This document shows, piece by piece, positions 1 to 9,239 of a stretch of DNA of 64,000 nt (the stretch's first letter is position 1; each line of letters starts with the position of its first letter). The position numbers and the translations under genes are program-made. Source of the DNA: Moraxella sp. ZY210820 (GTDB lineage Bacteria; Pseudomonadota; Gammaproteobacteria; Pseudomonadales; Moraxellaceae); assembly GCF_030674635.1 (NCBI RefSeq), contig NZ_CP089978.1:1178001-1242000 (forward strand). The letters are read 5' to 3'. Below the pieces are notes generated by a model. The model saw nothing but the letters and a program-made list of their open reading frames with translations. It ran no database searches and was not told the origin of the DNA.

Positions 1-22
1 ATTATTTATCAAATTTTATTGT

Positions 23-565
23 TTACCACATTAAATCATCAGGAATCACATAATCTGCATACGGATCTTCTTCATCAGTTTGCTGATGATTTTCTTGCGA
101 TTGCGTATTTAAATTAATCATAAAACCTGCCATTTTTTGTTCGATACGCTCAGCCAATGCTCTAGGTAAATACGCATATTCTTGATTTTGTGTACGAGCA
201 ATCACTAATGAACCTGCCACTAAAGCATTATACACTTGTTGTGAAATATAAACTTTTTTAATGGTTTCATCCACAAATTGATAAGCAATATCGCCTTGCG
301 TGTCTTTGATTTTATGTTGTTGAATCATTTGTTCAATATTGGCTTTGAGTGCTTTTTCATCAAGTACACGTTGTCTTTCTTGATTAAGTGCTTGGTCTTT
401 GGCTATTTTCTCTTGTTGTGCTTGTGCGAGTTCAGCTTTGAGATGTGTATCTTCATCATTACCCATACGTTGCTGATGTTGGGTTTGTTTATTGATTTTT
501 TTGGCTTTTTTAGCATCAACTAGACCTGCTTTGAGTAGTTGAGCCTGTAGGGCATTTTTAAGCAT
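23..565 (-). CDS. DUF2058 family protein (YaiL-like)
   Basis: 180-aa soluble, highly charged protein. The N-terminus (residues 1-25, with KAGLVDAKKAKK) matches the conserved start of the DUF2058/YaiL family, described as nucleoprotein or polynucleotide-associated proteins. Residues 30-80 are rich in Q, K, E and A and probably form a coiled coil. Residues 85-150 form the conserved globular part (YQFVDETIKKVYIS, PRALAERI), and the tail is acidic. No signal peptide or membrane segment. Family assignment rests on the N-terminal and central motifs; the cellular role is not established. Confidence 0.8.
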   Translation of the reverse strand: MLKNALQAQLLKAGLVDAKKAKKINKQTQHQQRMGNDEDTHLKAELAQAQQEKIAKDQALNQERQRVLDEKALKANIEQMIQQHKIKDTQGDIAYQFVDETIKKVYISQQVYNALVAGSLVIARTQNQEYAYLPRALAERIEQKMAGFMINLNTQSQENHQQTDEEDPYADYVIPDDLMW

Positions 566-585
566 AAGACACCTATAATCATGGG

Positions 586-1287
586 TTATGATGGGTCATG
601 TTCTTGATAAGGTGTACCACGAACACGAAAATAAATAATCCAATATACTACACTCATACATAATGTAAGTGCAACAGGAAATAGAAAAGATTGTAAACCC
701 CAATAAGGATAAATGATACTAGCAATTAATCCTCCAACAAAAAAGCCAACTAATAATAAAAAATGCAGAACAATACGCCGTCTATCCACTTTTAAACCAC
801 GTGCAACATAGCCAAAAGCCAGTCCTAAATCGGTAAGCACGCCTGATAAATGTGTAGTACGAATAATTGCACCTTTATAATGACTGACCATCGCATTTTG
901 TATACCCATTGCACAGCTTGCCCATAATAGTGCATAGCGTGGAAAATAGGGCAAAAATGCCCAACATAAAAAAATCGACAGGGCAACTAGCATTAATGGT
1001 AAACCATAACGCCGTCCTAATTGAAAATGGGCGTTACCTAAAATAAAACCACTATAAAATGAGCCTAAAACATAACATATTAAAATACAAGTTAAAAATA
1101 AAATATGGTCGATATTACCTGTAACAATATCCATTGCTAAAATGCTAATATTACCTGTCATGTGTGAAACAGATTGATGCAATAAGGTTAATAACCCTAA
1201 AACATTAATCATGCCAGCATTTACAGCAAGGGAAAATGCACCAAATTGTATCCAATTAGGTAGGCTTTGAAAAGGATTGTGGCTCAT
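586..1287 (-). CDS. DUF1275 family membrane protein (YoaK-like)
   Basis: 233-aa inner-membrane protein with about six hydrophobic segments. The N-terminal part (NAGMINVLGLLTL, SHMTGNIS) and the GIQNAMVS..G...RTTHLSG motif near residues 130-150 are hallmarks of DUF1275 (YoaK) proteins, whose transport substrate is unknown. It lies 20 bp upstream of the DUF2058 gene on the same strand, so the two may be cotranscribed, though they have no known functional link. Confidence 0.82.
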   Translation of the reverse strand: MSHNPFQSLPNWIQFGAFSLAVNAGMINVLGLLTLLHQSVSHMTGNISILAMDIVTGNIDHILFLTCILICYVLGSFYSGFILGNAHFQLGRRYGLPLMLVALSIFLCWAFLPYFPRYALLWASCAMGIQNAMVSHYKGAIIRTTHLSGVLTDLGLAFGYVARGLKVDRRRIVLHFLLLVGFFVGGLIASIIYPYWGLQSFLFPVALTLCMSVVYWIIYFRVRGTPYQEHDPS

Positions 1288-1377
1288 AATTGCGTAGTTT
1301 ACAAAACTTTACTAAACAATTATCATAAACCGTTTTTCGATAAAAAATCAAGCGTTATCATGACCTTTTATAAGTAT

Positions 1378-3096
1378 CTAAATGGTAAAATCTTTATCAT
1401 CATGCTGTTGTTGATAAATAGCTTGTACTGCTTGATAATGGGTTAAAAAGACTTTTCCACTTAATTCATGTAAAAAATGGCTATGTTGTAATTTATCCAT
1501 TACAGGACCTTTGACTTCTGTTAAATGTAGTTGGATATTAAGTTTAATTAATTCATGATTAATTTCTTCAAGCGTTTCTAAAGCACTAAAATCAATATCA
1601 CTAATACTTGAACAATTTAGTACAACATGATGCAGTTGTTTATTTTTGCTAATCTCTTGAATAATATAGTGTTTTAAAGAATTTGCATTTAAAAAGGTTA
1701 AATTTTCATCTACACGTAAGGAAAATATTTGTGGGATTGTCATGGTTTTATGACGTTGAATATTACGGAAATGTTGCGTACCTGCAATTAGACCAAGTGT
1801 TGCAATATGTGGACGACTCATTTTCCATAATAATAAAACAAATGTGGAAATTACACCAATCATTAATCCTGTAGCAATATCAATCAATAAAACTGATAAA
1901 AAGGTAATAATCATCGCTAAACCATCATGTTTAGAATATCGCCAAGTATCAATAAATGGTTTAATTTTAACTAATCTCCAAATTGAGACAATAATAGTAG
2001 CGGCTAAAACTGATAAAGGTAAATAATAAAAAGTTTGTGTTAAAAACAAACTAATGATAATGATAAAGATACCAACGAACACACCAGAAAAAGGAGATTT
2101 TGCACCTGCATCAGCATTAACTACTGTACGAGATAAACTTCCCCCAACAGGAAAACCCATATTTAAACCTGCACCAATATTAGAAACACCAATTGCAATA
2201 AGCTCTTGATTACTATCTAAATTTTTACGTTGCTGTAAAGCAGTTGCTTCAGCGATGGTCATTGATTCTACAAAATTGACCATCGCAATTAAAAAAGCAG
2301 GTAATAATAATTGTTGCACTAATTGCCAACTCCAATCAGGTATTTTAAATTGTGGTAAACCTGATGGAATGACACCAACACTAGGAATATGAGGCACAGA
2401 AGGTAAGGTTTGATGTGCAAATTGATGAATTAAAATACTAATAATTACTAAAATTAAGGGAATAATTTTACTGTAAGTATTTAATTTATATTTAGATAAT
2501 ATTTTCGGTACATAAATAAGAGCTAAAATACAGATGATGCCAATCAATGTTGTACTAAAATTAATTTGTGTAATATTTAAAATAAAACTTTGGATAAAAC
2601 TCATTAAATTATCAGATTTGAGTTTAACGTCAAGAATAAAACGTAATTGTCCTAAAGCGATTAATAAAGCAGCTGCAATAATAAAACTATGAATGACAGG
2701 ACGGCTAATCAAACGTATTAAAAAACCAAATCTAAAAATCCCCAATAAAAATGAAATAATCCCTGTTAATAATGCCAATAAACACGCTGCCTGTAAATAT
2801 TCAGCTGAACCAACTGTAAAAATTGGACTTAAAAAAGCAAAAGTCATCATGGCTAAAATCGCCACAGGACCAATAGATAGGGTGCTACTTCCGCCTAAAA
2901 AAGCATATAAAATAATCGGTAAAATACTGGCATAAAGTCCCATAATGGGCGGTAAACCTGCTACGAGTGCATATGCCATTGCTTGTGGAATAATTAAAGC
3001 AACCACAATAAAAGATGCAATCACATCAGATTTAAAATCTTGTTTATTGTAATGATTAAGCCATTGCATAAATGGAAAATGAGCAGGAATACGCAT
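1378..3096 (-). CDS. SulP/SLC26 family anion transporter with STAS domain
   Basis: 572-aa transporter of the SulP (SLC26) family, which moves sulfate, bicarbonate or other anions across the inner membrane. Residues about 20-430 form the transmembrane core with the family signature around residues 46-85 (GLPPIMGLYAS, STLSIGPVA). Residues about 445-555 form a cytoplasmic STAS domain (VVLNCSSISDIDFSALE). The central GGSLSRT motif is also present. Substrate cannot be read from sequence. It is a single gene, divergent from the Mrr-like gene that begins at 3257. Confidence 0.92.
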   Translation of the reverse strand: MRIPAHFPFMQWLNHYNKQDFKSDVIASFIVVALIIPQAMAYALVAGLPPIMGLYASILPIILYAFLGGSSTLSIGPVAILAMMTFAFLSPIFTVGSAEYLQAACLLALLTGIISFLLGIFRFGFLIRLISRPVIHSFIIAAALLIALGQLRFILDVKLKSDNLMSFIQSFILNITQINFSTTLIGIICILALIYVPKILSKYKLNTYSKIIPLILVIISILIHQFAHQTLPSVPHIPSVGVIPSGLPQFKIPDWSWQLVQQLLLPAFLIAMVNFVESMTIAEATALQQRKNLDSNQELIAIGVSNIGAGLNMGFPVGGSLSRTVVNADAGAKSPFSGVFVGIFIIIISLFLTQTFYYLPLSVLAATIIVSIWRLVKIKPFIDTWRYSKHDGLAMIITFLSVLLIDIATGLMIGVISTFVLLLWKMSRPHIATLGLIAGTQHFRNIQRHKTMTIPQIFSLRVDENLTFLNANSLKHYIIQEISKNKQLHHVVLNCSSISDIDFSALETLEEINHELIKLNIQLHLTEVKGPVMDKLQHSHFLHELSGKVFLTHYQAVQAIYQQQHDDKDFTI

Positions 3097-3256
3097 AAAA
3101 ATAAAATTATAAAAATAGAAATGCTACTATTATAATCAAAAATGAGCTTGGCGTGATGATAAATTTTAAAAATAGTTTTCAAAACATCAATAGATTATTG
3201 TAAAATAGTTAAAATGCAATATTATATTAATTGTTTTTTTATTTACTCAGGTCAAT

Positions 3257-4252
3257 ATGATGGATATTCCAAAAATACTTTTACACCGAACTGCTGATCA
3301 ACATGTAATTAATGAAGGTTATATTGGCTATGGTTTTGGAAGAATTAATTTTTCTGATTATCAAGATGTAAAAGATTTATTAGCCGTATTTATAAAAACA
3401 TATCCTAAAAGAAAAAGAAGCCGTAATATGGTACAAAATTTTTTCACTTTAAAAGCAGGTGATATTGTCATTGTGCCTGTACATAAGGCAATCAAAATTG
3501 CCATTGTTTGTGGTGAAAAAAGATATGTGCCAAATACACGAGATTCAAATAATCAAATTAAAGTCAATTATTTAAGAAATACACATGGGGAAGTAATCAA
3601 AATTCCAAATAAAAATTTAGTTTCATTTTTGCAAACAAAATTAAGAATAAAAAGAACAAATGTAATATTAAAAGGAAAATATGCTGATGAAATTATAAAA
3701 ATTATTAAACAAATCGAAACGAACGGCTTTTATAATAAAAAAGCACATTATCAACAACAAGTTAATGAACATATTGTTAATTTTAAACATCAATTATTAA
3801 AGCATATTCAACAAGGAAAAATACTTATACAAGCAGGTGGTTATGGTTTAGAACAATTAATTGCAGAATTATATGCAATACAAGGCTATAAAACTCGTAT
3901 ATGCTCAAAACGTCAATTGAAAGGTATTGCTGATATTGATGTTATTGCTGAAAATAATGATGAAAAATTGCTCATTCAGGTGAAACATCATCATGGAATA
4001 TCACACAATAAAGGCATCATACAATTAAAAGAATATCATCATCAAAGTGATTTGATATGCAGAAAAATTTTTATTACAACTGCTCATAATGTAACTGAAA
4101 GTGCGATAAATATTGCTTATCAATATAATATTGAAATTATGATAGGAAAACAGTTAGTAGAGTGGATTTATGAAAATTTGCCCAAATTATCGCAAACCAC
4201 AAAAGAAAATTTAGGTATTTTTGAAAGTTATCAATTAGTGACTTATAGCTAA
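3257..4252 (+). CDS. Mrr-like restriction endonuclease (PD-(D/E)XK)
   Basis: 331-aa protein. The C-terminal 140 residues look like an Mrr_cat nuclease domain: helix with E199 (GGYGLEQLIAELY), D226/D228 (ADIDVIA) and the Q-x-K element Q241-V-K243 (IQVKHH), followed by the typical FITTA...A...A segment. Mrr-type enzymes have Q/E-x-K at the active site and often cut modified DNA. The N-terminal about 160 residues are unassigned and may recognise DNA or a modified base. There is no adjacent methyltransferase, so it would act as a solo, probably modification-dependent enzyme. Two tandem ATGs (3257 and 3260) are possible starts. It ends 5 bp from the convergent phosphatase gene. Confidence 0.75.
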   Translation: MMDIPKILLHRTADQHVINEGYIGYGFGRINFSDYQDVKDLLAVFIKTYPKRKRSRNMVQNFFTLKAGDIVIVPVHKAIKIAIVCGEKRYVPNTRDSNNQIKVNYLRNTHGEVIKIPNKNLVSFLQTKLRIKRTNVILKGKYADEIIKIIKQIETNGFYNKKAHYQQQVNEHIVNFKHQLLKHIQQGKILIQAGGYGLEQLIAELYAIQGYKTRICSKRQLKGIADIDVIAENNDEKLLIQVKHHHGISHNKGIIQLKEYHHQSDLICRKIFITTAHNVTESAINIAYQYNIEIMIGKQLVEWIYENLPKLSQTTKENLGIFESYQLVTYS

Positions 4253-4257
4253 TTCAT

Positions 4258-5001
4258 TTAATATTGCATTAAAATCATAGTCATATTATCCCAAGCCCTA
4301 TGTTTCTGTAATAATTTATACATAGATGATAGCCATTGTTTAGTATTCATTTCACAAGGTAATAACCAATGTTCACAATCTAATACATCGTGAACACCAT
4401 CAGTACATATAAGCAAATAATCCCCTGTGTTTAATTGAATATTTTGTGATGGAAAACAACTAAGCGGATTATCATCAATACAAAAATAATGATAGAGAAT
4501 ATCATAACTGCTCGCATATTGCTGATTTTGCTCAAGTTGTATTTCTTGTTTTAATTCGTTTAAATAGGTATGGTCATGCGTTAATTTACACCATTGTTTT
4601 TTCATACTATTAAAATGGTAAATGCGACTATCTCCTAAATGTCGAAGTTCAAAAATATTTTTATGGGCATGATAATATGCCATTGCTAGGGTAGAACCTG
4701 CACCTTGATATTTTTCTTGACTAAAATAATGATTTAATTCATCTTGTAATGTTTGGAAAGAAATGATGCCTTTATTAAATTGTTCCGCTAAAAGAGTTAA
4801 TAGTTTTTTTGAAATTAATCCAGAATAAGGGCTACTCGCAATACCATCAGCTACAGCGATGATAAAATTTGTATTAAAATCATAGGTTTTACTAATAATA
4901 GCTTTATTTTGAATGATACGGCAAATATCTCCATTACTAATTAAAAAGCTATCTTGTTGTTTTGGTGCTTGGGCTTGCCATGATACTGCTTGAATTTTCA
5001 T
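4258..5001 (-). CDS. PP2C-family Ser/Thr protein phosphatase
   Basis: 247-aa PPM/PP2C phosphatase, a metal-dependent phosphoserine/phosphothreonine hydrolase. Motifs in order: D52-G53 in AVADGI (metal ligand), GAGSTLAMA near residue 100, LGDSRIYHF near 120, CTDGVHDVL near 200 and the terminal DNMT motif near 238. There is no membrane or sensor domain, so it is a stand-alone cytosolic catalytic unit. No partner Ser/Thr kinase is visible in the window. Similar small PP2Cs can belong to secretion-system regulation, but nothing nearby supports that. Confidence 0.88.
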   Translation of the reverse strand: MKIQAVSWQAQAPKQQDSFLISNGDICRIIQNKAIISKTYDFNTNFIIAVADGIASSPYSGLISKKLLTLLAEQFNKGIISFQTLQDELNHYFSQEKYQGAGSTLAMAYYHAHKNIFELRHLGDSRIYHFNSMKKQWCKLTHDHTYLNELKQEIQLEQNQQYASSYDILYHYFCIDDNPLSCFPSQNIQLNTGDYLLICTDGVHDVLDCEHWLLPCEMNTKQWLSSMYKLLQKHRAWDNMTMILMQY

Positions 5002-5129
5002 TATTTTACCTTGTAGAGTTGAGTTATATTAATCATCAAATCATTTTAACATTTACCCCCTATCAATCAAATACAAAAAAAACTATAATACACACCTTTC
5101 ATAATATAATTAATTTTTGAGTAGCAAAT

Positions 5130-6461
5130 ATGCCAAAAGTGGGTTTTGTATCGCTAGGTTGTCCCAAAGCGTTAGTTGATTCTGAACGAATTTTAACACA
5201 ATTAAAAATAGAAGGTTATCAAGTCGCATCAGACTATCAGGGTGCGGACTTAGTGGTGGTCAATACCTGTGGTTTTATTGAATCTGCGGTACAAGAGTCG
5301 CTTGATGCGATTGGCGAAGCCATCAACGAAAACGGGCGTGTGATTGTTACAGGCTGTTTAGGTAAAGACGAAGCCAAAATCCGTGATATGCACCCAAGTG
5401 TATTAAAAGTTACAGGTGCAGCAGCCTATCAAGATGTGATGAATGCTGTACATGAATATGTACCACCACCGCCAAAACATAATCCATTTATCGACCTTGT
5501 ACCAGAGCAAGGTGTACGTTTAACGCCAAAACATTATGCTTATTTAAAAATTTCAGAAGGCTGTAATCATCGTTGTACATTCTGTATCATTCCAAGTTTG
5601 CGTGGCGATTTGGTTTCTCGTCCGATTGGTGATGTGATGAAAGAAGCGGCTGCTTTGAAAAGAGCAGGTGTGAAAGAGTTATTGGTTATTTCACAAGATA
5701 CATCAGCTTATGGCGTAGATACAAAATATAAACTTGATTTTTGGGACGGTCAGCCACTTAAAACGAAGTTTTATGATATGTGTGAAGCCTTAGGCAAATT
5801 GGGTATTTGGGTACGTTTGCATTATGTTTATCCTTATCCACATGTTGATGCAGCGATTGATTTAATGGCAGAAGGTAAAATTTTACCGTATTTGGATATT
5901 CCATTCCAACACGCCAGTCCACGTATTTTAAAGTTGATGAAACGTCCTGCCCATAGCGAAAATACCTTAGAACGCATCAAATTATGGCGTGAAAAATGCC
6001 CTGATTTGGTCATTCGTTCAACTTTTGTGGTTGGCTTTCCGGGGGAAACAGAAGAAGATTTTGAGTTTTTATTAGATTGGCTCAAGGCAGCACAACTTGA
6101 CCGAGTGGGTTGTTTTACTTATTCGCCAGTTGAAGGGGCGGTCGCCAATGATTTGCCAGACCCTGTACCTGAAGAGATTAAACAACAGCGTTTTGAACGC
6201 TTTATGCAAGTGCAACAAGAAATTTCTGCACAAAAATTGCAAAAGCGTATTGGACAAAGAATGACCGTTTTGGTGGATAGTTTGGAAGATGAATATCCAG
6301 TTGCGGTGGCTCGTTCTTATGCAGATGCACCTGAAATTGATGGTCATGTATTTGTGGAAGATATTGATAAATCTCAAATTAAAGCAGGTGATTTACTCGA
6401 AGTAGAAATTACTGATGCTGATGAATACGATTTATTTGCACAGTTGATTAAAATCGTTTAA
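5130..6461 (+). CDS. rimO: Ribosomal protein S12 methylthiotransferase RimO
   Basis: 443-aa radical-SAM methylthiotransferase that modifies the conserved Asp of ribosomal protein S12. The N-terminal UPF0004 domain has cluster ligands C11 (SLGCPKA), C47 (NTCGFI) and C76 (VTGCLGK). The radical SAM cluster motif is C145-x3-C149-x2-C152 (GCNHRCTFC). A C-terminal TRAM domain follows. Full length for the family. ATG at 5130 follows a GAG-type ribosome binding site. An intrinsic terminator follows directly. Confidence 0.97.
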   Translation: MPKVGFVSLGCPKALVDSERILTQLKIEGYQVASDYQGADLVVVNTCGFIESAVQESLDAIGEAINENGRVIVTGCLGKDEAKIRDMHPSVLKVTGAAAYQDVMNAVHEYVPPPPKHNPFIDLVPEQGVRLTPKHYAYLKISEGCNHRCTFCIIPSLRGDLVSRPIGDVMKEAAALKRAGVKELLVISQDTSAYGVDTKYKLDFWDGQPLKTKFYDMCEALGKLGIWVRLHYVYPYPHVDAAIDLMAEGKILPYLDIPFQHASPRILKLMKRPAHSENTLERIKLWREKCPDLVIRSTFVVGFPGETEEDFEFLLDWLKAAQLDRVGCFTYSPVEGAVANDLPDPVPEEIKQQRFERFMQVQQEISAQKLQKRIGQRMTVLVDSLEDEYPVAVARSYADAPEIDGHVFVEDIDKSQIKAGDLLEVEITDADEYDLFAQLIKIV

Positions 6462-6465
6462 TATT

Positions 6466-6500
6466 AAAATGCCCTATGATTAAAATAGGGCATTTTTTTA
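6466..6500 (+). terminator. rimO intrinsic terminator
   Basis: Inverted repeat AAAATGCCCTA / TAGGGCATTTTTTT with a loop of about 8 nt, placed just after the rimO stop codon and ending in a run of T. It precedes the ribosome binding site of the next gene. Confidence 0.85.
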
Positions 6501-6511
6501 AGGGAGATAAA

Positions 6512-7123
6512 ATGTTAATCAAGCGTTTATGTGGTTTGTTTTTAGCATTGCTTGGCTGTAATACGAATGCAAAAACAGATATTCAGCAGACATCAACACC
6601 CAATTTACATGAGAAAGCAGGGTATTATTCAGCTTATACTGATACTGTAAACTGTGAATATATTCCACAACATCCTGCGATGGTATATAGTGAACGTTGC
6701 CAAAGTTTAGATAAAAATTATCAAATTTGGAAACAAAACTATGAAGTGCAAACATGGTTGAATATTCGTTATCAAAGTTATCATTTAAACCATCAAACGA
6801 CTTTATTACCGATGACTGTTGGTGAAAAAGTGGAATGGCGTTATATACTCAAGGATAATCAACCACATTATTATGCGTTGATTTATCGTATCTATGTGTA
6901 TGATGATTATGAAACAGACACTTTACTCAAACCAGCGAAATCAAGCTATTTAATTGTGGTTAAATTAAATCAAGAAAAAAGCTGTATTGTGGCAAAAATC
7001 AACGGTAATCAGAAAAATGCGAATCAAAAAGCACGTTTAATTGCTGACCGTAGTTTAAATCGCCAAACGCCATGTTTATTTGAAATGTGGGACGAAAATG
7101 CTGAGTCTGAATTTAGCAAATAG
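6512..7123 (+). CDS. Hypothetical putative lipoprotein
   Basis: 203-aa protein of unknown function. ATG 6512 was chosen because AAGGGAG lies just upstream; an earlier ATG at 6476 lies inside the rimO terminator. The N-terminus (MLIKRLCGLFLALLGC) reads as a signal sequence ending in a lipobox-like LLGC, so the mature protein may be a lipoprotein starting at that Cys. The position -2 Leu makes the lipobox imperfect. The rest is hydrophilic and Tyr/Asn-rich, with no recognised domain. Confidence 0.6.
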   Translation: MLIKRLCGLFLALLGCNTNAKTDIQQTSTPNLHEKAGYYSAYTDTVNCEYIPQHPAMVYSERCQSLDKNYQIWKQNYEVQTWLNIRYQSYHLNHQTTLLPMTVGEKVEWRYILKDNQPHYYALIYRIYVYDDYETDTLLKPAKSSYLIVVKLNQEKSCIVAKINGNQKNANQKARLIADRSLNRQTPCLFEMWDENAESEFSK

Positions 7124-7137
7124 GCTGAGCGATAAAT

Positions 7138-7192
7138 TAGACTTCCTGCGCTACTAGGTTTTCCTTATTTTAAGCGTTTCGCAGAAAGTCTA
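7138..7192. repeat. Isolated imperfect inverted repeat
   Basis: Arms at 7138-7150 (TAGACTTCCTGCG) and 7180-7192 (CGCAGAAAGTCTA) match at 12 of 13 positions around a 29-nt spacer. It sits between the lipoprotein gene and the HEAT-like gene. There is no T-run after it, so it is not a clear terminator; it could be a remnant of a small mobile repeat. Confidence 0.45.
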
Positions 7193-7254
7193 TTGAATAT
7201 CGTATAAAATTGGATTACGATAGAAAATAGGCGTTTGAGAGGAAAAGAGATGAT

Positions 7255-8580
7255 ATGATGCAAGAAATTTTAGACAAAATTGCCCAAATGAAAGGCGATG
7301 ACAAATACCAAGCCATCAAAGCGTTGGTTAAAGACCCCAATAATGCTCCTGTATTACTTGCTTTATCACAAAGTGAAAAGAGCTATTTTAAAGAAGAAGC
7401 CTTGCGTGGTTTGGCGTGTTTTGATTTGGAAGAAGCACAGCCGATTTTTAAAAAGTTATTAACATCAAAATCCAAAGGCGAAAAAATCCTGCTACACGGT
7501 ACAGCAGACACGCTTTCGGACTTGCTAGTGGAGCAAGCTGAGCAATTTTTTCAGAAACTCTTCTTGCACGATGAAAATTATGATTTTATTCCCGATGAGT
7601 TTCGTCATTTGGATTTGTCCTATTATACGCCCAAAGAATTTGAAGAATTTCAGGTATGGCATTCTTTAATTTTGGGTAAAGCCAGTGCAAAAATGCAAAA
7701 CATCTATCGCTTGTTTGCTAAAAATCAAGAGAAATTCACTTCCTTTAAAATAAAATGGAGTATTAATAAGCACTTCATATTTTATAGTCAAGGCGATATT
7801 GCTTGTAAAAATTTAGCAAAAGTATTTCCACAAACCTTAGCACTTTCAATCATTCGCAATCCAGATGAAAGATTGATTGATTTGGCAAATGAATTATCAA
7901 AGCAATATGGTAAAAATTGGCTGACTGCTGAAATAATCGGAGCATTTTTAACGCAAAGTTCATCAGCCGTATTTGAAAAATATTCGCCATTACTTAAAGG
8001 TAAAAATAAATCCTATGTACTTGACACATTGGCATTGATTTATTTTGACTTGAAAGCAGAACAATATACCGCCATTGCTAATTGGGGCAATTATCACGAT
8101 GAACGCAATAATAGCGAGACTTCTTTTTCACAAGCGATTTTTGAGCCATTGGACGAACGGTGGTTGGAGATTTTGACTGAAATTGAACCTGAAAAAGTGC
8201 CATTGCAAAGCTATTTTTCTATGCCTGTTGGTGTGGCGGTGGTGTATGAAAGCTATGACCAATTGTTTCAAGCGTTATTGCCTAAAAATATTAAAAATCC
8301 AACGATTAAACAAAAAGTGGTGGCATATTTTGTGGCAAGAGAGCAAGCTGAACAAGGGCAATCGCTTTATATTGGTGTACTTCATCAGCTTGGGCAAGCA
8401 ATTAGCGAGGCGATGATTGAAAAATGGATTGCTTATAAACCTGAAAGTGTCAGCAAATATAACATTCCGATTATGCTTAATCATAATACAGATTGGAGTA
8501 ATCAGCAAAAGAAAGATTTTGTGAAAAAATTGCCCGATTCATTGCAAGATGGGTCAGCATTAAGAAAATGGTCAAAGTGA
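7255..8580 (+). CDS. HEAT-like repeat protein of unknown function
   Basis: 441-aa soluble, mainly alpha-helical protein. The N-terminal 90 residues resemble HEAT/ARM repeats (KYQAIKALVKDPNNAPVLLAL, KEEALRGLACFDLEEAQPIFKKLL). The remainder has no motif I recognise. No signal peptide. Tandem ATGs at 7255 and 7258 follow a GAGAGGAAAAGAG region. The next gene, 139 bp downstream on the same strand, is a SUKH-family protein, so both may belong to an accessory toxin-immunity island, but this is inference. Confidence 0.55.
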   Translation: MMQEILDKIAQMKGDDKYQAIKALVKDPNNAPVLLALSQSEKSYFKEEALRGLACFDLEEAQPIFKKLLTSKSKGEKILLHGTADTLSDLLVEQAEQFFQKLFLHDENYDFIPDEFRHLDLSYYTPKEFEEFQVWHSLILGKASAKMQNIYRLFAKNQEKFTSFKIKWSINKHFIFYSQGDIACKNLAKVFPQTLALSIIRNPDERLIDLANELSKQYGKNWLTAEIIGAFLTQSSSAVFEKYSPLLKGKNKSYVLDTLALIYFDLKAEQYTAIANWGNYHDERNNSETSFSQAIFEPLDERWLEILTEIEPEKVPLQSYFSMPVGVAVVYESYDQLFQALLPKNIKNPTIKQKVVAYFVAREQAEQGQSLYIGVLHQLGQAISEAMIEKWIAYKPESVSKYNIPIMLNHNTDWSNQQKKDFVKKLPDSLQDGSALRKWSK

Positions 8581-8719
8581 TGGTTGTGTGATAAGAACAA
8601 TGTTGTTATATAAGTCATGAGCGATAATATCACATTCAATGACGGATGAAGTGTTGAAATTGATATTATCCCAAAAACCATGTAACATAAAATTTTAAAT
8701 GGTAGAGTGGGGTGGTACA

Positions 8720-9184
8720 ATGAATTATCTTAAAAAATTGATGACTAATGAAGAGTTTGAATATTGGCAAGGTGCTGAAAATACCCATATTACCAATATT
8801 GAAAATCAATTAAATTTAAAATTACCGACAGCATACAAAACATTTTTATTACAATGTGGCATGTGTAATTATGGTGATGTTAATATTTTGGGTGTAGCAA
8901 AAAGTGATGTCAAATGTACTTATCCTGTGGTTGAAATGACCAAACAACTTAGGGAAGAATTAGGCATTGCTGACGACTTTTTGGTGTTAAGCTATGAGCC
9001 TGATGAATATATCACACTGTACAAAACGTCAACCACAGAAGAATTGAACGATTCGACGGTATATGGTGCGAGTGTGTATTATGATGATGGCTCAGATGAG
9101 CTGGAGATTGACGAAATTGAGCTGATTTTTTCGTCATTTGATGAATATTTTGCTGATTTTTTAACTTTAGCAGAAGATGAATAA
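8720..9184 (+). CDS. SMI1/KNR4 (SUKH) family protein
   Basis: 154-aa protein. The start at 8720 is preferred because GGGGTGG lies upstream at normal spacing. The pattern I..IE..L...LP..YK.FLL.CG..NYGDVNI..V (residues about 20-60), followed by an acidic DD..E....EI.LIFSSFDEYFADFL tail, is typical of SMI1/KNR4 (SUKH) domains. Bacterial members are commonly immunity proteins of polymorphic or contact-dependent toxins. No cognate toxin is visible in the window, so it looks like an orphan immunity gene. Confidence 0.75.
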   Translation: MNYLKKLMTNEEFEYWQGAENTHITNIENQLNLKLPTAYKTFLLQCGMCNYGDVNILGVAKSDVKCTYPVVEMTKQLREELGIADDFLVLSYEPDEYITLYKTSTTEELNDSTVYGASVYYDDGSDELEIDEIELIFSSFDEYFADFLTLAEDE

Positions 9185-9213
9185 AGTGTTTGATGAAAAA
9201 TAAAGTTTTGTAA

Positions 9214-9239
9214 CAAGGGGATTAAAACAAATCCCCTTG
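9214..9239. terminator. Hairpin overlapping the end of the DUF72 gene
   Basis: Perfect 10-bp inverted repeat CAAGGGGATT / AATCCCCTTG with a 6-nt loop. The DUF72 stop codon (complement of 9222-9224) lies in this hairpin. It lies between two convergent genes and probably ends transcription from one or both sides; T-runs are weak. Confidence 0.6.
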
